Below are positions 28,180 to 37,368 of a stretch of DNA of 64,000 nt, one piece after another. The DNA is from JACCZX01 sp963829995 (GTDB lineage Bacteria; Pseudomonadota; Gammaproteobacteria; Burkholderiales; Burkholderiaceae_F): the NCBI GenBank assembly GCA_963829995.1, contig CAWHKW010000024.1:51461-115460 (forward strand), written 5' to 3'. The number at the start of each line of letters is the position of its first letter. Position 1 is the first letter of the stretch. Both the position numbers and the translations under genes were made by a program. The notes beneath the pieces were generated by a model, which saw nothing but the letters and a program-made list of their open reading frames with translations, searched no databases and had not been told where the DNA came from.

Positions 28180-30015
28180 ATGACGAAACGAGTTTCGAAC
28201 AGTCGGCGGGCGTTTACGAGGTCAATGCTGGCGTTGCCGGCGGCGGCATCCGCAGCCGCGAGTGCGCAGCCGAGCAACGGCGACGGCGGACTGAAGGTGC
28301 TGCGCTACGCGTTTCGAGTGGCTGAGACTGGCTTTGACCCGGCGCAGGTCAACGACTTTTACTCCGCTTCGATTATCGGCAATATTTTTGACGCGCCGCT
28401 CGCCTATGACTTCATCGCGCGTCCCGCGAAAATCGTAACAAACACTGCGGAAGCGCTGCCGGAAATTTCGGCCGACTTCACGGCAATCACCGTGCGCATA
28501 CGTCCGGGCATCTACTTTCAGGATCATCCGGCTTTCAAGGGCCAGAAGCGCGAGTTGGTCGCACAGGACTACGTGTACTCGATCAAGCGCTTCTACAACC
28601 CGAAGTTCAAGAGTCAGAACGTCACTTTGCTGGAAAACTCGAAGCTGCTTGGCATGTCCGAGATTCGGGTGGCAGCGCTGAAAGGTGCGAAGTTCGATTA
28701 CGACCGGGAGGTTGAAGGCGTGCGGGCGCTCGACCGCTACACGCTGCGTATCAAGTTAGGCGAACCAGCTCCGCGCTTTCATCAGTACCTCGCCAACAGC
28801 TCGTTTCTCGGCGCAGTGGCGCGGGAAGTCGACGAGATGTACGACGAGAAACAGATGATGGCAAACCCGGTCGGTACCGGCCCGTATCGGCTGGTCGACT
28901 GGCGGCGCTCATCACGCATCGTGCTCGAGAAGAATCCGGCATATCGCGACGATGTTTATGACGAGCAGCCAACCGATGAATACGGCGCGCAGGCGGCTGC
29001 ACGAATGAAGGGCCGGCGGCTGCCGCTGATCGATCGCGTCGAGGTGTACATCGTCGAGGAGAACCAGCCGCGCTGGCTCGCTTTCCTGAACGCTGAACAC
29101 GATCTGGTCGACGAGATCCCTTACGACATGGCGAATCTGATCGTGCCCAACGGCAAGCTCGCCCCGAATCTGGTCAAGCGCGGGATTCAGATGGACCGCG
29201 ACTACCGGGCCAGCGTCGACATGGCGCTTTTCAACATGGAACATCCACTGGTCGGCGGGTACACGCCGGACAAAGTCGCGTTGCGGCGTGCGATCGGGCT
29301 TGCTTATGAGATGCCGAACGAGATTCGGCTGGTGCGCAAAGGCCAATCGATTCCGTCGCAATCGCCCGTGTCCCCACTCACTTCGGGTTACGACTCGGCA
29401 TTCAAGAGTGAAATGGGAGACTACAACCCGGCACGCGCCAAGGCGCTGCTAGATGCTTTCGGGTACGTCGATCAAGATGGAGACGGCTGGCGCGAAACTC
29501 CCGACGGCAAGCCGTTCATTCTGGAGATGGCGACCCAGCCAGATCAGCTTTCGCGTCAGCTCGACGAAATCTGGCGTAAGAGCATGACGGCGATCAACAT
29601 CAACATTGCGTTCAAACCAGCCAAGTGGCCAGAGAACCTGAAGAACTCGCGCGCGGGCAAATTGATGATGTGGCGTGTTGGCTGGGTAGCCGCCCAACCG
29701 GACGGCGATGTATTTCTCGCGCTCGGCAACAGCTTGAACATTGGGCAGGCGAATCACGCTCGCTTCAATCTTCCGGCATATAACAAGCTGTACGCGCTGC
29801 AAAGAACGCTACCCGATGGGCCCGAGCGAGACGCCTTGTTCCTGGATGCAAAGAAGCTATTCGTCGCCTATATGCCGTACAAGTTCGTTGGCCATCGCAT
29901 CGAGACCGCGATTTTTCATCCGTGGGTAATCGGATATCGGCGCCATTCATTCATGCGCGCGATGTGGAAATACATCGATATCGACAACGACCTTAAAGGC
30001 GAGCGCGGCGCATGA
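28180..30015 (+). CDS. Peptide-type substrate-binding protein 1 of 6 (SBP_bac_5)
   Basis: Periplasmic type II binding protein of the oligopeptide/nickel family, 611 residues, longer than E. coli DppA (about 535). The N-terminus MTKRVSNSRRAFTRSMLALP has a twin-arginine-like SRRAF before a hydrophobic stretch. All six paralogues share AETGFDPAQ at the mature N-terminus, the central VGTGPYRLVDWRRSSRIVLEKNP pattern, and a DGDGWRE-type loop. Members 1, 5 and 6 resemble each other around ARP(A/V)K and form one subgroup. ATG 28180 is first in the operon; its stop overlaps the next start. Confidence 0.93.
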   Translation: MTKRVSNSRRAFTRSMLALPAAASAAASAQPSNGDGGLKVLRYAFRVAETGFDPAQVNDFYSASIIGNIFDAPLAYDFIARPAKIVTNTAEALPEISADFTAITVRIRPGIYFQDHPAFKGQKRELVAQDYVYSIKRFYNPKFKSQNVTLLENSKLLGMSEIRVAALKGAKFDYDREVEGVRALDRYTLRIKLGEPAPRFHQYLANSSFLGAVAREVDEMYDEKQMMANPVGTGPYRLVDWRRSSRIVLEKNPAYRDDVYDEQPTDEYGAQAAARMKGRRLPLIDRVEVYIVEENQPRWLAFLNAEHDLVDEIPYDMANLIVPNGKLAPNLVKRGIQMDRDYRASVDMALFNMEHPLVGGYTPDKVALRRAIGLAYEMPNEIRLVRKGQSIPSQSPVSPLTSGYDSAFKSEMGDYNPARAKALLDAFGYVDQDGDGWRETPDGKPFILEMATQPDQLSRQLDEIWRKSMTAININIAFKPAKWPENLKNSRAGKLMMWRVGWVAAQPDGDVFLALGNSLNIGQANHARFNLPAYNKLYALQRTLPDGPERDALFLDAKKLFVAYMPYKFVGHRIETAIFHPWVIGYRRHSFMRAMWKYIDIDNDLKGERGA

Positions 30016-31861
30016 GCGAGCGCGATCCGCGTTCGTCGACTAGACGCAAGGCACTTGGGGCGTTGGCCGCAACCGCGCTGACGATCCCTTCAGCTCTCAA
30101 CGCGCAGGCGATCAATGGCGGCCGCGCCAAAGTGCTTGCGCTATCCGTTCGAGGTAGCGGAATCCGGCTTCGACCCGGCACAGCTGAGTGACCTTTATTC
30201 GCGGATCGTCACCGCTCACATCTTCGAGGGTCTGTATCGCTACGACCATTTGGCGCGACCGTTCAAGCTCAAGCCGAACACGGCTGATGGCATGCCCGAG
30301 GTTTCGGAAGACTTTCGGGTCTGGACCGTCCGCGTCAAACCCGGAATCTTCTTTCAGGAAGACGTTGCGTTCAAAGGTCAGCGGCGGGAACTCGTTGCAG
30401 AAGACTATGTGTACGCATACAAGCGCTACTTCGATCCGCGCTGGAAGTCGCCTGCGCTCGCGAGCCTGAGCGAGCTCAAGCTCATCGGCATGGCGGCGGT
30501 GCGAGATGCCGCTGTGAAAGGAAAGCAGCCGTTTAGCTACGACACGGCCGTTGAAGGGTTGCGCGCCCTCGACCGATACACGGTGCAGTTTGCTTTCGAG
30601 CTACCGCAGCCCCGCTTTATCCAGATCATGGCGACGTCAGATTTGTGGGGAGCGGTTGCGCGTGAGGTCGTCGAAATGTACGGCGAGCAGATTCCTGCGC
30701 ATCCGGTCGGAACCGGTCCGTTCCGCCTGGCCGAATGGCGCAGATCGTCGCGCATCCTGCTCGAGCGCAATCCGACGTACCGCGAAGTGTTCTATGACGC
30801 CGAACCTAACGCTGATGATGCCGAGGGGCAAGCTCTGGCTCAGCGGTTCAAGGGCCGCAAGCTTCCGATGCTTGATGCTGTTGAAATCACCATCATTGAA
30901 GAGGAGCAGCCGCGCTGGTTGTCGTTTCTCAACAAAGAACAGGATCTGATCTACCTGCTGCCGTACGCCTACATGGACATTGCAGCGCCAAACGGCAAGC
31001 TGGCACCCAACTTGTCACGCGAGGGTGCGCAGATGTATCGCACTCTGGCTTCCGACATCGGGTTGCTGACCTACTTCAACATGGAAGACCCGGTGGTCGG
31101 CGGTTACTCGCCGGATGAGAATCGCTTTGCGCCGCGCGATTGGACTCGCGATTGACATCGACCAGGAGATTCGGCTGTTCTGGCGTGGCCAGGCGGTACC
31201 CGCGCACTCGACGGTGGTGCCGAACACTTCGGGCTATGACCCAGCTTTCAGGACTGCCGTCGGTAATCACAACCTGCCGCTTGCACGCGCCCTGCTCGAC
31301 ACGTACGGATACATTGATCGCGATGGCGATGGCTGGCGCGAACAACCGGACGGTTCGCCGCTGGTGCTGCAATGGGCAACGACCCCGGACCAGCGCGCAC
31401 GGCGGCGCGATGATCTGCGTCGAAAGGACATGAATGCGCTTGGCATTCGTGTGAACTTCATCCCCGCCAAGTGGCCGGAGAACTTGAAAAACGCACGGGC
31501 TGGGAAACTGATGGTGTGGAATCTCGGTCGCAGCGCCGCATCACCCGATGGACGGCCCGGCCTCGATGCGGGATCCAGCGCGCATTTCGGCGGACAGAAC
31601 CTGTCGCGGTTCAAGAACGAAGAATTCGATCGCATCTATCAGCGCATCAGCATCATTCCTGACGGACCGGAGCGCGAACAGCTTTTCTTCGAGGCCAAGC
31701 GGTTGTTGGCTACCTACGCGCCGTATCGATTTCATGTGCATCGGATCCTGACCGACCTTGCATGGCCGTGGGTCAAAGGATTTCGCCGGCCACCCTATTG
31801 GTTGCCCTGGTGGCAATACGTTGACATCGATGCCGCCGAGCAGGCAAAGGCGGCCGCATGA
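30012..31861 (+). CDS. Peptide-type substrate-binding protein 2 of 6 (two +1 frameshifts)
   Basis: Starts with ATG 30012 overlapping the stop of the previous gene. The N-terminus MSERDPRSSTRRKALGAL is twin-arginine-like. The frame shifts at 30135-30138 (GRAKVL | RYPFEVAESGFDPAQ) and again at 31120-31121 (GGYSPDE | IALRRAIGLAIDID). Each is cured by removing one base from a TT or AA pair, giving 615 residues collinear with its neighbours. It belongs to the subgroup with DLYSRIVTAHIFD (members 2, 3, 4). It is closest to member 4, sharing DRDGDGWREQPDGSPLVL and RRKDMNALGIRVNF. Probably intact in the organism. Confidence 0.85.
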
Positions 31862-33694
31862 TTGCGCGCCTCGCGGTAGTCGTTCTGATTCTCGCGCTCG
31901 CTGCGCTGCCGTCAACGGGCGGCGCGCAGCAGCCAAGATACTGCGCTACGCATTTCCAATCGCCGAAACCGGCTTCGATCCGGCTCAAGTGACCGACCTG
32001 TACTCACGCATCGTCACTGCGCACATCTTCGATGGTCTGTATAGCTACGACCATCTGGCGCGGCCGTTCAAAATGAAGCCGAACACCGCCGCCGCTATGC
32101 CGGAGCATTCCGCCGATTTCACGTCTGGACGGTCAAGCTGCAGCCAGGCATCTATTTCCACAACGATCCCGCGTTCAAAGGTCAACGCGCGCGAATTCAC
32201 AGCGCAGGACTACGTTTATTCATTCAAGCGGGCTATTCGATCCGCGTTGGAAGTCGCCCAACTATGCTTCGCTGGCAGAACTGACGTTCGTCGGCATGGC
32301 GCCGGTGCGCAAGAGGCACTGAAGAACAAGGGACCGTTCGACTATGACCGGCCGGTCGAGGGACTTGCGCGCGCTCGACAAGCTACACGGTTCAGTTTCG
32401 TTGGAAGGAATCCGCAGCCGCGCTTCCTGCACACCATTGCGACTGGCGATCTCTATGGCGCAGTCGCGCGCGAAGTGGTCGAGGCGTATGGCGACCAGAT
32501 CATGAGAAGCCGGTCGGCACCGGGCCGTTTCGTCTGGCCGAGTGGCGCCGCTCGTCGAAGATCGTCCTGGAGAACAATCCGAACTACCGGCGAGCTCACG
32601 TATGACGCCGAACCAAATGCGGATGATGCGGAGGGCCTAGGCGATGCTGGAGCGTTTCGCGGCCGCAAGTTGCCGATGGTGGATCGCGTCGAGATATTCG
32701 ATCATCGAAGAAAACCAGCCGCGCTGGCTGGCATTTCTAAACAGAAGCAGCAAGACTTATCGGATCGCATCGCCCAAGGAGTTCATCAACATTGGCGCAT
32801 TCCGAACGGAACACGGGTCGCGCCACAACTTGCACGAAAGCGGCATTCAGCTATGTCGCGCTCGCTCGCGTCGGACGTGACGCATGAGTCGTGTTCAACA
32901 TGGACGATCCGGTCATTGGTGGCTACACGCCGGAGAAGACCGCATTGCGCCGCGCGATCAATCTGGCGACCAACATCGCATCAGGAAATCCGGCTGGCTC
33001 GAGCGGACAGGCCATACCCGCACAGTCGCCTATCGATGCCGAACACGACTGGGTTCGATCCCGAATTTCGCAGCGAGAATAGTCGAGTACAGACTTGCCG
33101 CGCGCGAAAGCGCTGCTGGATATGTACGGCTACGTCGATAAGGACGGCGATGGCTGGCGGGAGCTACCCGACGGGCAGCCGCTGATCGTGGAGATCGCGA
33201 CGGAGCCGGACACAAGTCAATCGGCAATACGCCGAGCTGGAGCGCAAAGATATGCGGCAATCGGCGTACGGACTGTGTTCAGGCCCGCAAAGTGGCCCGA
33301 AAATCTCAAGAGCGCACGGGCGGGCAAGTTCATGATCTGGCGAGTGGGCTTGTCGGCCGCGCGCCCGATGGCCAGCCGATCCTGGATGCGGGCTTCCTGC
33401 TCATGTCGGTGGGCAGAACCTCGCGCGCTTTCCAAGAGAGCGGAGTTCGATGAAATCTTCGAACAGGATGCAAGTGATGCCCGACGGGCCCGAGCGCTTG
33501 GCGCTGTTTGACGAGGCGAAGCGTCTGCTTGGTCGCGTTCGCCCCATACAAGGGGGACGTCGCACCGGATCCTCACCGACCTTGCGCACCCGTGGGTTCA
33601 CGGCTATCGGCGCGGCGCTTACTGGCAAGAATGGTGGCAGTACGTCGATATAGACGCAGATGCCCAGGCTAAAGCAATCGGTTCTCAGCATTAA
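31858..33694 (+). pseudogene. Peptide-type substrate-binding protein 3 of 6, broken by many indels
   Basis: ATG 31858 overlaps the previous stop. The N-terminus MIARLAVVVLILALAALPS is a plain Sec-type signal, unlike the twin-arginine-like ones of its neighbours. Family segments appear in order but in changing frames: RYAFPIAETGFDPAQVTDLYSR, AQDYVYSFKR, YDRPVEG, GDLYGAVAREVVEAYGDQI, NMDDPVIGGYTPEKTALRRAI, DKDGDGWRELPDG, AKWPENLKSARAGKFMIW and YVDIDADAQAKA before TAA 33694. I count at least eight frame changes. Most can be cured by adding or removing one base in a short run. Substitutions are few between shifts, so this is either a very young pseudogene or a badly called stretch. Confidence 0.8.
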
Positions 33695-33709
33695 GCCGGG
33701 CCGTACTGC

Positions 33710-35548
33710 GTGAGCGAGAGCAGTTCTTTCTCTTCGTCTAGGCGCGTAGCCCTAAAGGCGCTTACCGCGGCCGCATCGCTGCCTGCGCTGGCGCGTGCAC
33801 AAGCCCCCAACAACCGCGTCAAGGTTCTGCGCTATCCGTTCGAAATTGCCGAAACCGGGTTCGATCCGGCACAGATCGTCGATCTGTATTCGCGCATCGT
33901 CACCGCACACATCTTCGACAATTTCTACGACTACGATCATCTGGCGCGCCCGTTCAAGTTCAGGTTGTGCACGGCCGCGGCGATGCCGGAGGTGTCGGAA
34001 GACTTTCGTGTCTGGACCGTTCGCATCAAGCCTGGCATCTTCTTCCAGGACGATCCGGCGTTCAAAGGTGTCAAGCGCGAGTTGACCGCAGCGGACTATG
34101 TCTACTCGTGGAAACGAATCTTCGATCCACGCTGGAAGGCGGTTTCGCTTGCGACGCTGATCGAGCTGAAGATCCTGGGTCTGACCGAGCTTCGCGAACG
34201 TACGTTGAAAGACAAGCAGCCGTTCAACTACGACACGCCGGTCGAAGGGCTGCGCGCGCTCGACCGCTACACCGTGCAGTTCAAACTTGCCGATCCTCAG
34301 CCGCGTTTGTTACAGACGCTCGCGGGAGGTGACTTATATGGCGCGGTGGCGCGTGAAGTTGTCGATGCCTACGGCGATCAAGTTGGCTCTCACCCAGTGG
34401 GAACTGGTCCGTTCCGGCTTGCCGAGTGGCGACGTTCATCTCGCATCGTGCTGGAGCGCAATCCGACTTATCGCGAAGTCGTATATGACGCGGAGCCGAA
34501 TCCCGACGATGTCGAAGGACAAGCGCTGCTGCAGAAATTCAAGGGTCGCAAGCTGCCGATGATCGATCGGGTCGAAATCTCGATCATCGAAGAAGTTCAG
34601 CCGCGCTGGCTTTCGTTCCTCGATAAGCAGCAGGATTTGATTTACCCATTGCCCTTCGATTTCGTCAACATCGCAGTACCCAATGGCAAGCTGGCGCCCT
34701 TTCTTTCGAAGCAAGGCGTGCAGTTGTATCGGACACTGAATTCGGACGTCACGCTTACCTACTTCAACATGGAGAACCCGGTCGTCGGCGGTTATTCGCC
34801 GGATAAAGTCGCGTTGCGGCGTGCGATCGGTCTTGCGATCGACATCGATCAGGAGATTCGCCTTTACTGGCGCGGACAGGCAATCCCCGCGCAATCGGCG
34901 TTGATGCCGAACACCGTCGGCTATGACCCGGCTTTCGTCGGGGCCGGAGTCAAGTACGACCTGGCGCAGGCGCGCGCGTTGTTGGATCTCTATGGCTACG
35001 TTGATCGCGATGGCGATGGCTGGCGTGAACAACCGGATGGTTCGCCTCTGGTGTTGGAGTGGGCCACAACACCCGACCAGCGTGCGCGCCAGCGTGACGA
35101 GTTGCGACGTAAAGACATGAACGCGCTTGGCATTCGAGTCAACTTCAATCCAGCCAAGTGGCCCGAGAATCTGAAGAACGCCCGCGCCGGCAACATGATG
35201 ATTTGGAGTCTGGGGTACTCCGCCGCCGCGCCCGATGGTCAGCCGTCCTTCGATGGCGGAGCAACGAGTCACAAAGGCGGCCAGAACCTATCACGCTTCA
35301 GCGACAAGAAATTCGACAGCATCTACGAGCGCATCAGAGTCATACCGGATGGTCCCGAGCGGGAGCATCTGTTTTTCGAAGGCAAACGTGTGCTGGCAGC
35401 GTATGCACCCTATCGTTATCACGTGCATCGGATACTCACCGACCTCGTGTGGCCCTGGGTCGAAGGATATCGGCGGCCGCTGTACTGGCTGTCGTTTTGG
35501 CAGTACGTGGATATCGATATCGCGGAGCGAGCGAAAGCTGTCAGATGA
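33710..35548 (+). CDS. Peptide-type substrate-binding protein 4 of 6
   Basis: Intact, 612 residues, GTG start at 33710, 15 bases after the previous gene. The N-terminus MSESSSFSSSRRVALKALTA has a twin-arginine-like SRRVALK followed by a hydrophobic stretch ending ALARAQ. It carries the subgroup marker DLYSRIVTAHIFD, then DFRVWTVRIKPGIFFQDDPAF, VGTGPFRLAEWRRSSRIVLERNP, and DRDGDGWREQPDGSP. Best representative of members 2-4. The ligand is unknown. Its stop overlaps the start of member 5 (ATGA). Confidence 0.93.
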   Translation: MSESSSFSSSRRVALKALTAAASLPALARAQAPNNRVKVLRYPFEIAETGFDPAQIVDLYSRIVTAHIFDNFYDYDHLARPFKFRLCTAAAMPEVSEDFRVWTVRIKPGIFFQDDPAFKGVKRELTAADYVYSWKRIFDPRWKAVSLATLIELKILGLTELRERTLKDKQPFNYDTPVEGLRALDRYTVQFKLADPQPRLLQTLAGGDLYGAVAREVVDAYGDQVGSHPVGTGPFRLAEWRRSSRIVLERNPTYREVVYDAEPNPDDVEGQALLQKFKGRKLPMIDRVEISIIEEVQPRWLSFLDKQQDLIYPLPFDFVNIAVPNGKLAPFLSKQGVQLYRTLNSDVTLTYFNMENPVVGGYSPDKVALRRAIGLAIDIDQEIRLYWRGQAIPAQSALMPNTVGYDPAFVGAGVKYDLAQARALLDLYGYVDRDGDGWREQPDGSPLVLEWATTPDQRARQRDELRRKDMNALGIRVNFNPAKWPENLKNARAGNMMIWSLGYSAAAPDGQPSFDGGATSHKGGQNLSRFSDKKFDSIYERIRVIPDGPEREHLFFEGKRVLAAYAPYRYHVHRILTDLVWPWVEGYRRPLYWLSFWQYVDIDIAERAKAVR

Positions 35549-37359
35549 GCAGACGGGACTTTCTGCGAGCCAGCGGAGCAGTCGGTGCGTCCGCGGCGCT
35601 TCCTAAGTCGGTTATTGCGCAGCCCACAAATCAAAAAGTGTTCCGGTTCGCGTTCCTTATCGCAGAAACCGGTTTTGATCCCGCTCAGATTTCCGATCTC
35701 TATTCGCGAACGATTGCCCGCAACATATTCGACGCGTTGCTGGCCTACGACTATCTCGCGCGGCCCGCGAAGCTCAAACCGAATGTCACGGTCGCAATGC
35801 CCGAAGTTTCGGGCGATTTTCGGACTTACACCTTCCAGATCAAACCAAACATTTTCTTTGCCGACGATCCAGCGTTCAAGGGAAACAAGCGAGAACTTGT
35901 CGCCGCGGATTTCGTGTACTCCTTCAAGCGACATTTTGACCCGCGCTGGAAAAGCCCCAGCTACGCCTTTCTGGAGATCGCGGGAATTGTCGGCACTGAC
36001 AGCCTGCGCTCGGCGGCGCTGAAGACCGGGCGTTTCGACTATGAGCGGCCCATCGAAGGCCTGCGTGCACTCGATCGCTATACGTTTCAGCTCACATTGG
36101 CAAAGCCTGATCCGCGGTTTATTTATCAGTTCGCGGACGGCGCTGTCTTTGGAGCCGTCGCGCGCGAGGTGGTTGACACCTACGGCGATCAGATGATGGG
36201 TCACCCGGTCGGAACCGGTCCATACCGACTGATCGATTGGAGGCGCTCGTCGCGCATCGTCCTGGAGCGAAATCCGACTTATCGCGACGACTACTACGAC
36301 GCCGAGCCTGCCGCCGATGATGAACGTTCGCAAAGCATCCTGGCTCGAATGAAGGGCCGCAAGTTACCGCTGGTTGACCGCGTCGAGGTCTACATCATCG
36401 ATGAAAGCCAGCCACGCTGGCTGGCGTTTCTAAACGCCGAACACGACATGCTGGAGGCAATTCCGCCCGAATTCATCCGGATAGCTATTCCGCAAAATCG
36501 TGTGGCGCCCAACTTGGCCAAGCGCGGAATAGAAATGGATCGAGTCGCTTTGCCCGAGATCGTCTTCAGCTATTTCAACATGGACGATCCGATCGTCGGC
36601 GGCTTTGCGCCGGAACGCGTAGCGCTTCGCCGCGCGATTTCGCTGGCGTACAACCAGAACCTCGAAATCAATCTGATACGAAAAGGTCAGATGGTTCCCA
36701 GCTCTTCGCCGGTCGGCCCTCAGACATTCGGATATGACGCAGCGTTTCTTACCAACGCTGCAACGTACGACGTGGCGCGCGCCAAAGCGCTGCTCGATAC
36801 CTACGGCTATCTGGACAGCAATGGTGATGGTTGGCGCGAGCAACCCGATGGCTCGCCGCTGTTGATCGAATATGCGACGCAAGCCGATTCGCTCTCCAAG
36901 CAATACAACGAACTGTGGAAGAAGTGCATGGATGACGTCGGCATTCGAATCCAGTTCTCGTATGGAAAGTGGCCGGAACAACTGAAGTCTTCGCGCGCTG
37001 GAAAACTGATGATGTGGGGCCTCAGCTGGGGGGCGACTGTTCCCGATTGCGAGACTTTCCTGGACATGGGCTACAGCCGCCTGAAAGGCAATGCGAATCG
37101 TGCGCGTTTCGAGCTGCGCGAGTACGACAAGCTGCACGAGCACCAGCGCGCGTTGCCGGATGGCGATGAGCGTTTGGCAGTGATTCATGAGATGAAGCGC
37201 TACTTCGCGGCGTATATGCCCTACAAGTTGCACGGCCATCGCTTTCGGACGGATCTGACGCATCCGTGGCTTATCGGATACCGGCGCCATCCTTTCACCC
37301 GCGATTTTTTCAAGTACGTTGACATCGACACGTCGCTTCAGCCAAATCGTCGCAGCTAA
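35545..37359 (+). CDS. Peptide-type substrate-binding protein 5 of 6, Tat signal
   Basis: 604 residues from ATG 35545, which overlaps the stop of member 4; the open frame further upstream is a shadow. The N-terminus MSRRDFLRASGAVGASAALP is a close match to the Tat consensus S/T-R-R-x-F-L-K, so folded export is likely. Shared family features follow: AETGFDPAQISDLYSR, LARPAKLKPN, PGIFF replaced by PNIFF, VGTGPYRLIDWRRSSRIVLERNP, and DSNGDGWREQPDGSPLL. It ends in YVDIDTSLQPNRRS. Confidence 0.93.
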   Translation: MSRRDFLRASGAVGASAALPKSVIAQPTNQKVFRFAFLIAETGFDPAQISDLYSRTIARNIFDALLAYDYLARPAKLKPNVTVAMPEVSGDFRTYTFQIKPNIFFADDPAFKGNKRELVAADFVYSFKRHFDPRWKSPSYAFLEIAGIVGTDSLRSAALKTGRFDYERPIEGLRALDRYTFQLTLAKPDPRFIYQFADGAVFGAVAREVVDTYGDQMMGHPVGTGPYRLIDWRRSSRIVLERNPTYRDDYYDAEPAADDERSQSILARMKGRKLPLVDRVEVYIIDESQPRWLAFLNAEHDMLEAIPPEFIRIAIPQNRVAPNLAKRGIEMDRVALPEIVFSYFNMDDPIVGGFAPERVALRRAISLAYNQNLEINLIRKGQMVPSSSPVGPQTFGYDAAFLTNAATYDVARAKALLDTYGYLDSNGDGWREQPDGSPLLIEYATQADSLSKQYNELWKKCMDDVGIRIQFSYGKWPEQLKSSRAGKLMMWGLSWGATVPDCETFLDMGYSRLKGNANRARFELREYDKLHEHQRALPDGDERLAVIHEMKRYFAAYMPYKLHGHRFRTDLTHPWLIGYRRHPFTRDFFKYVDIDTSLQPNRRS

Positions 37360-37368
37360 GGGCTCGAC

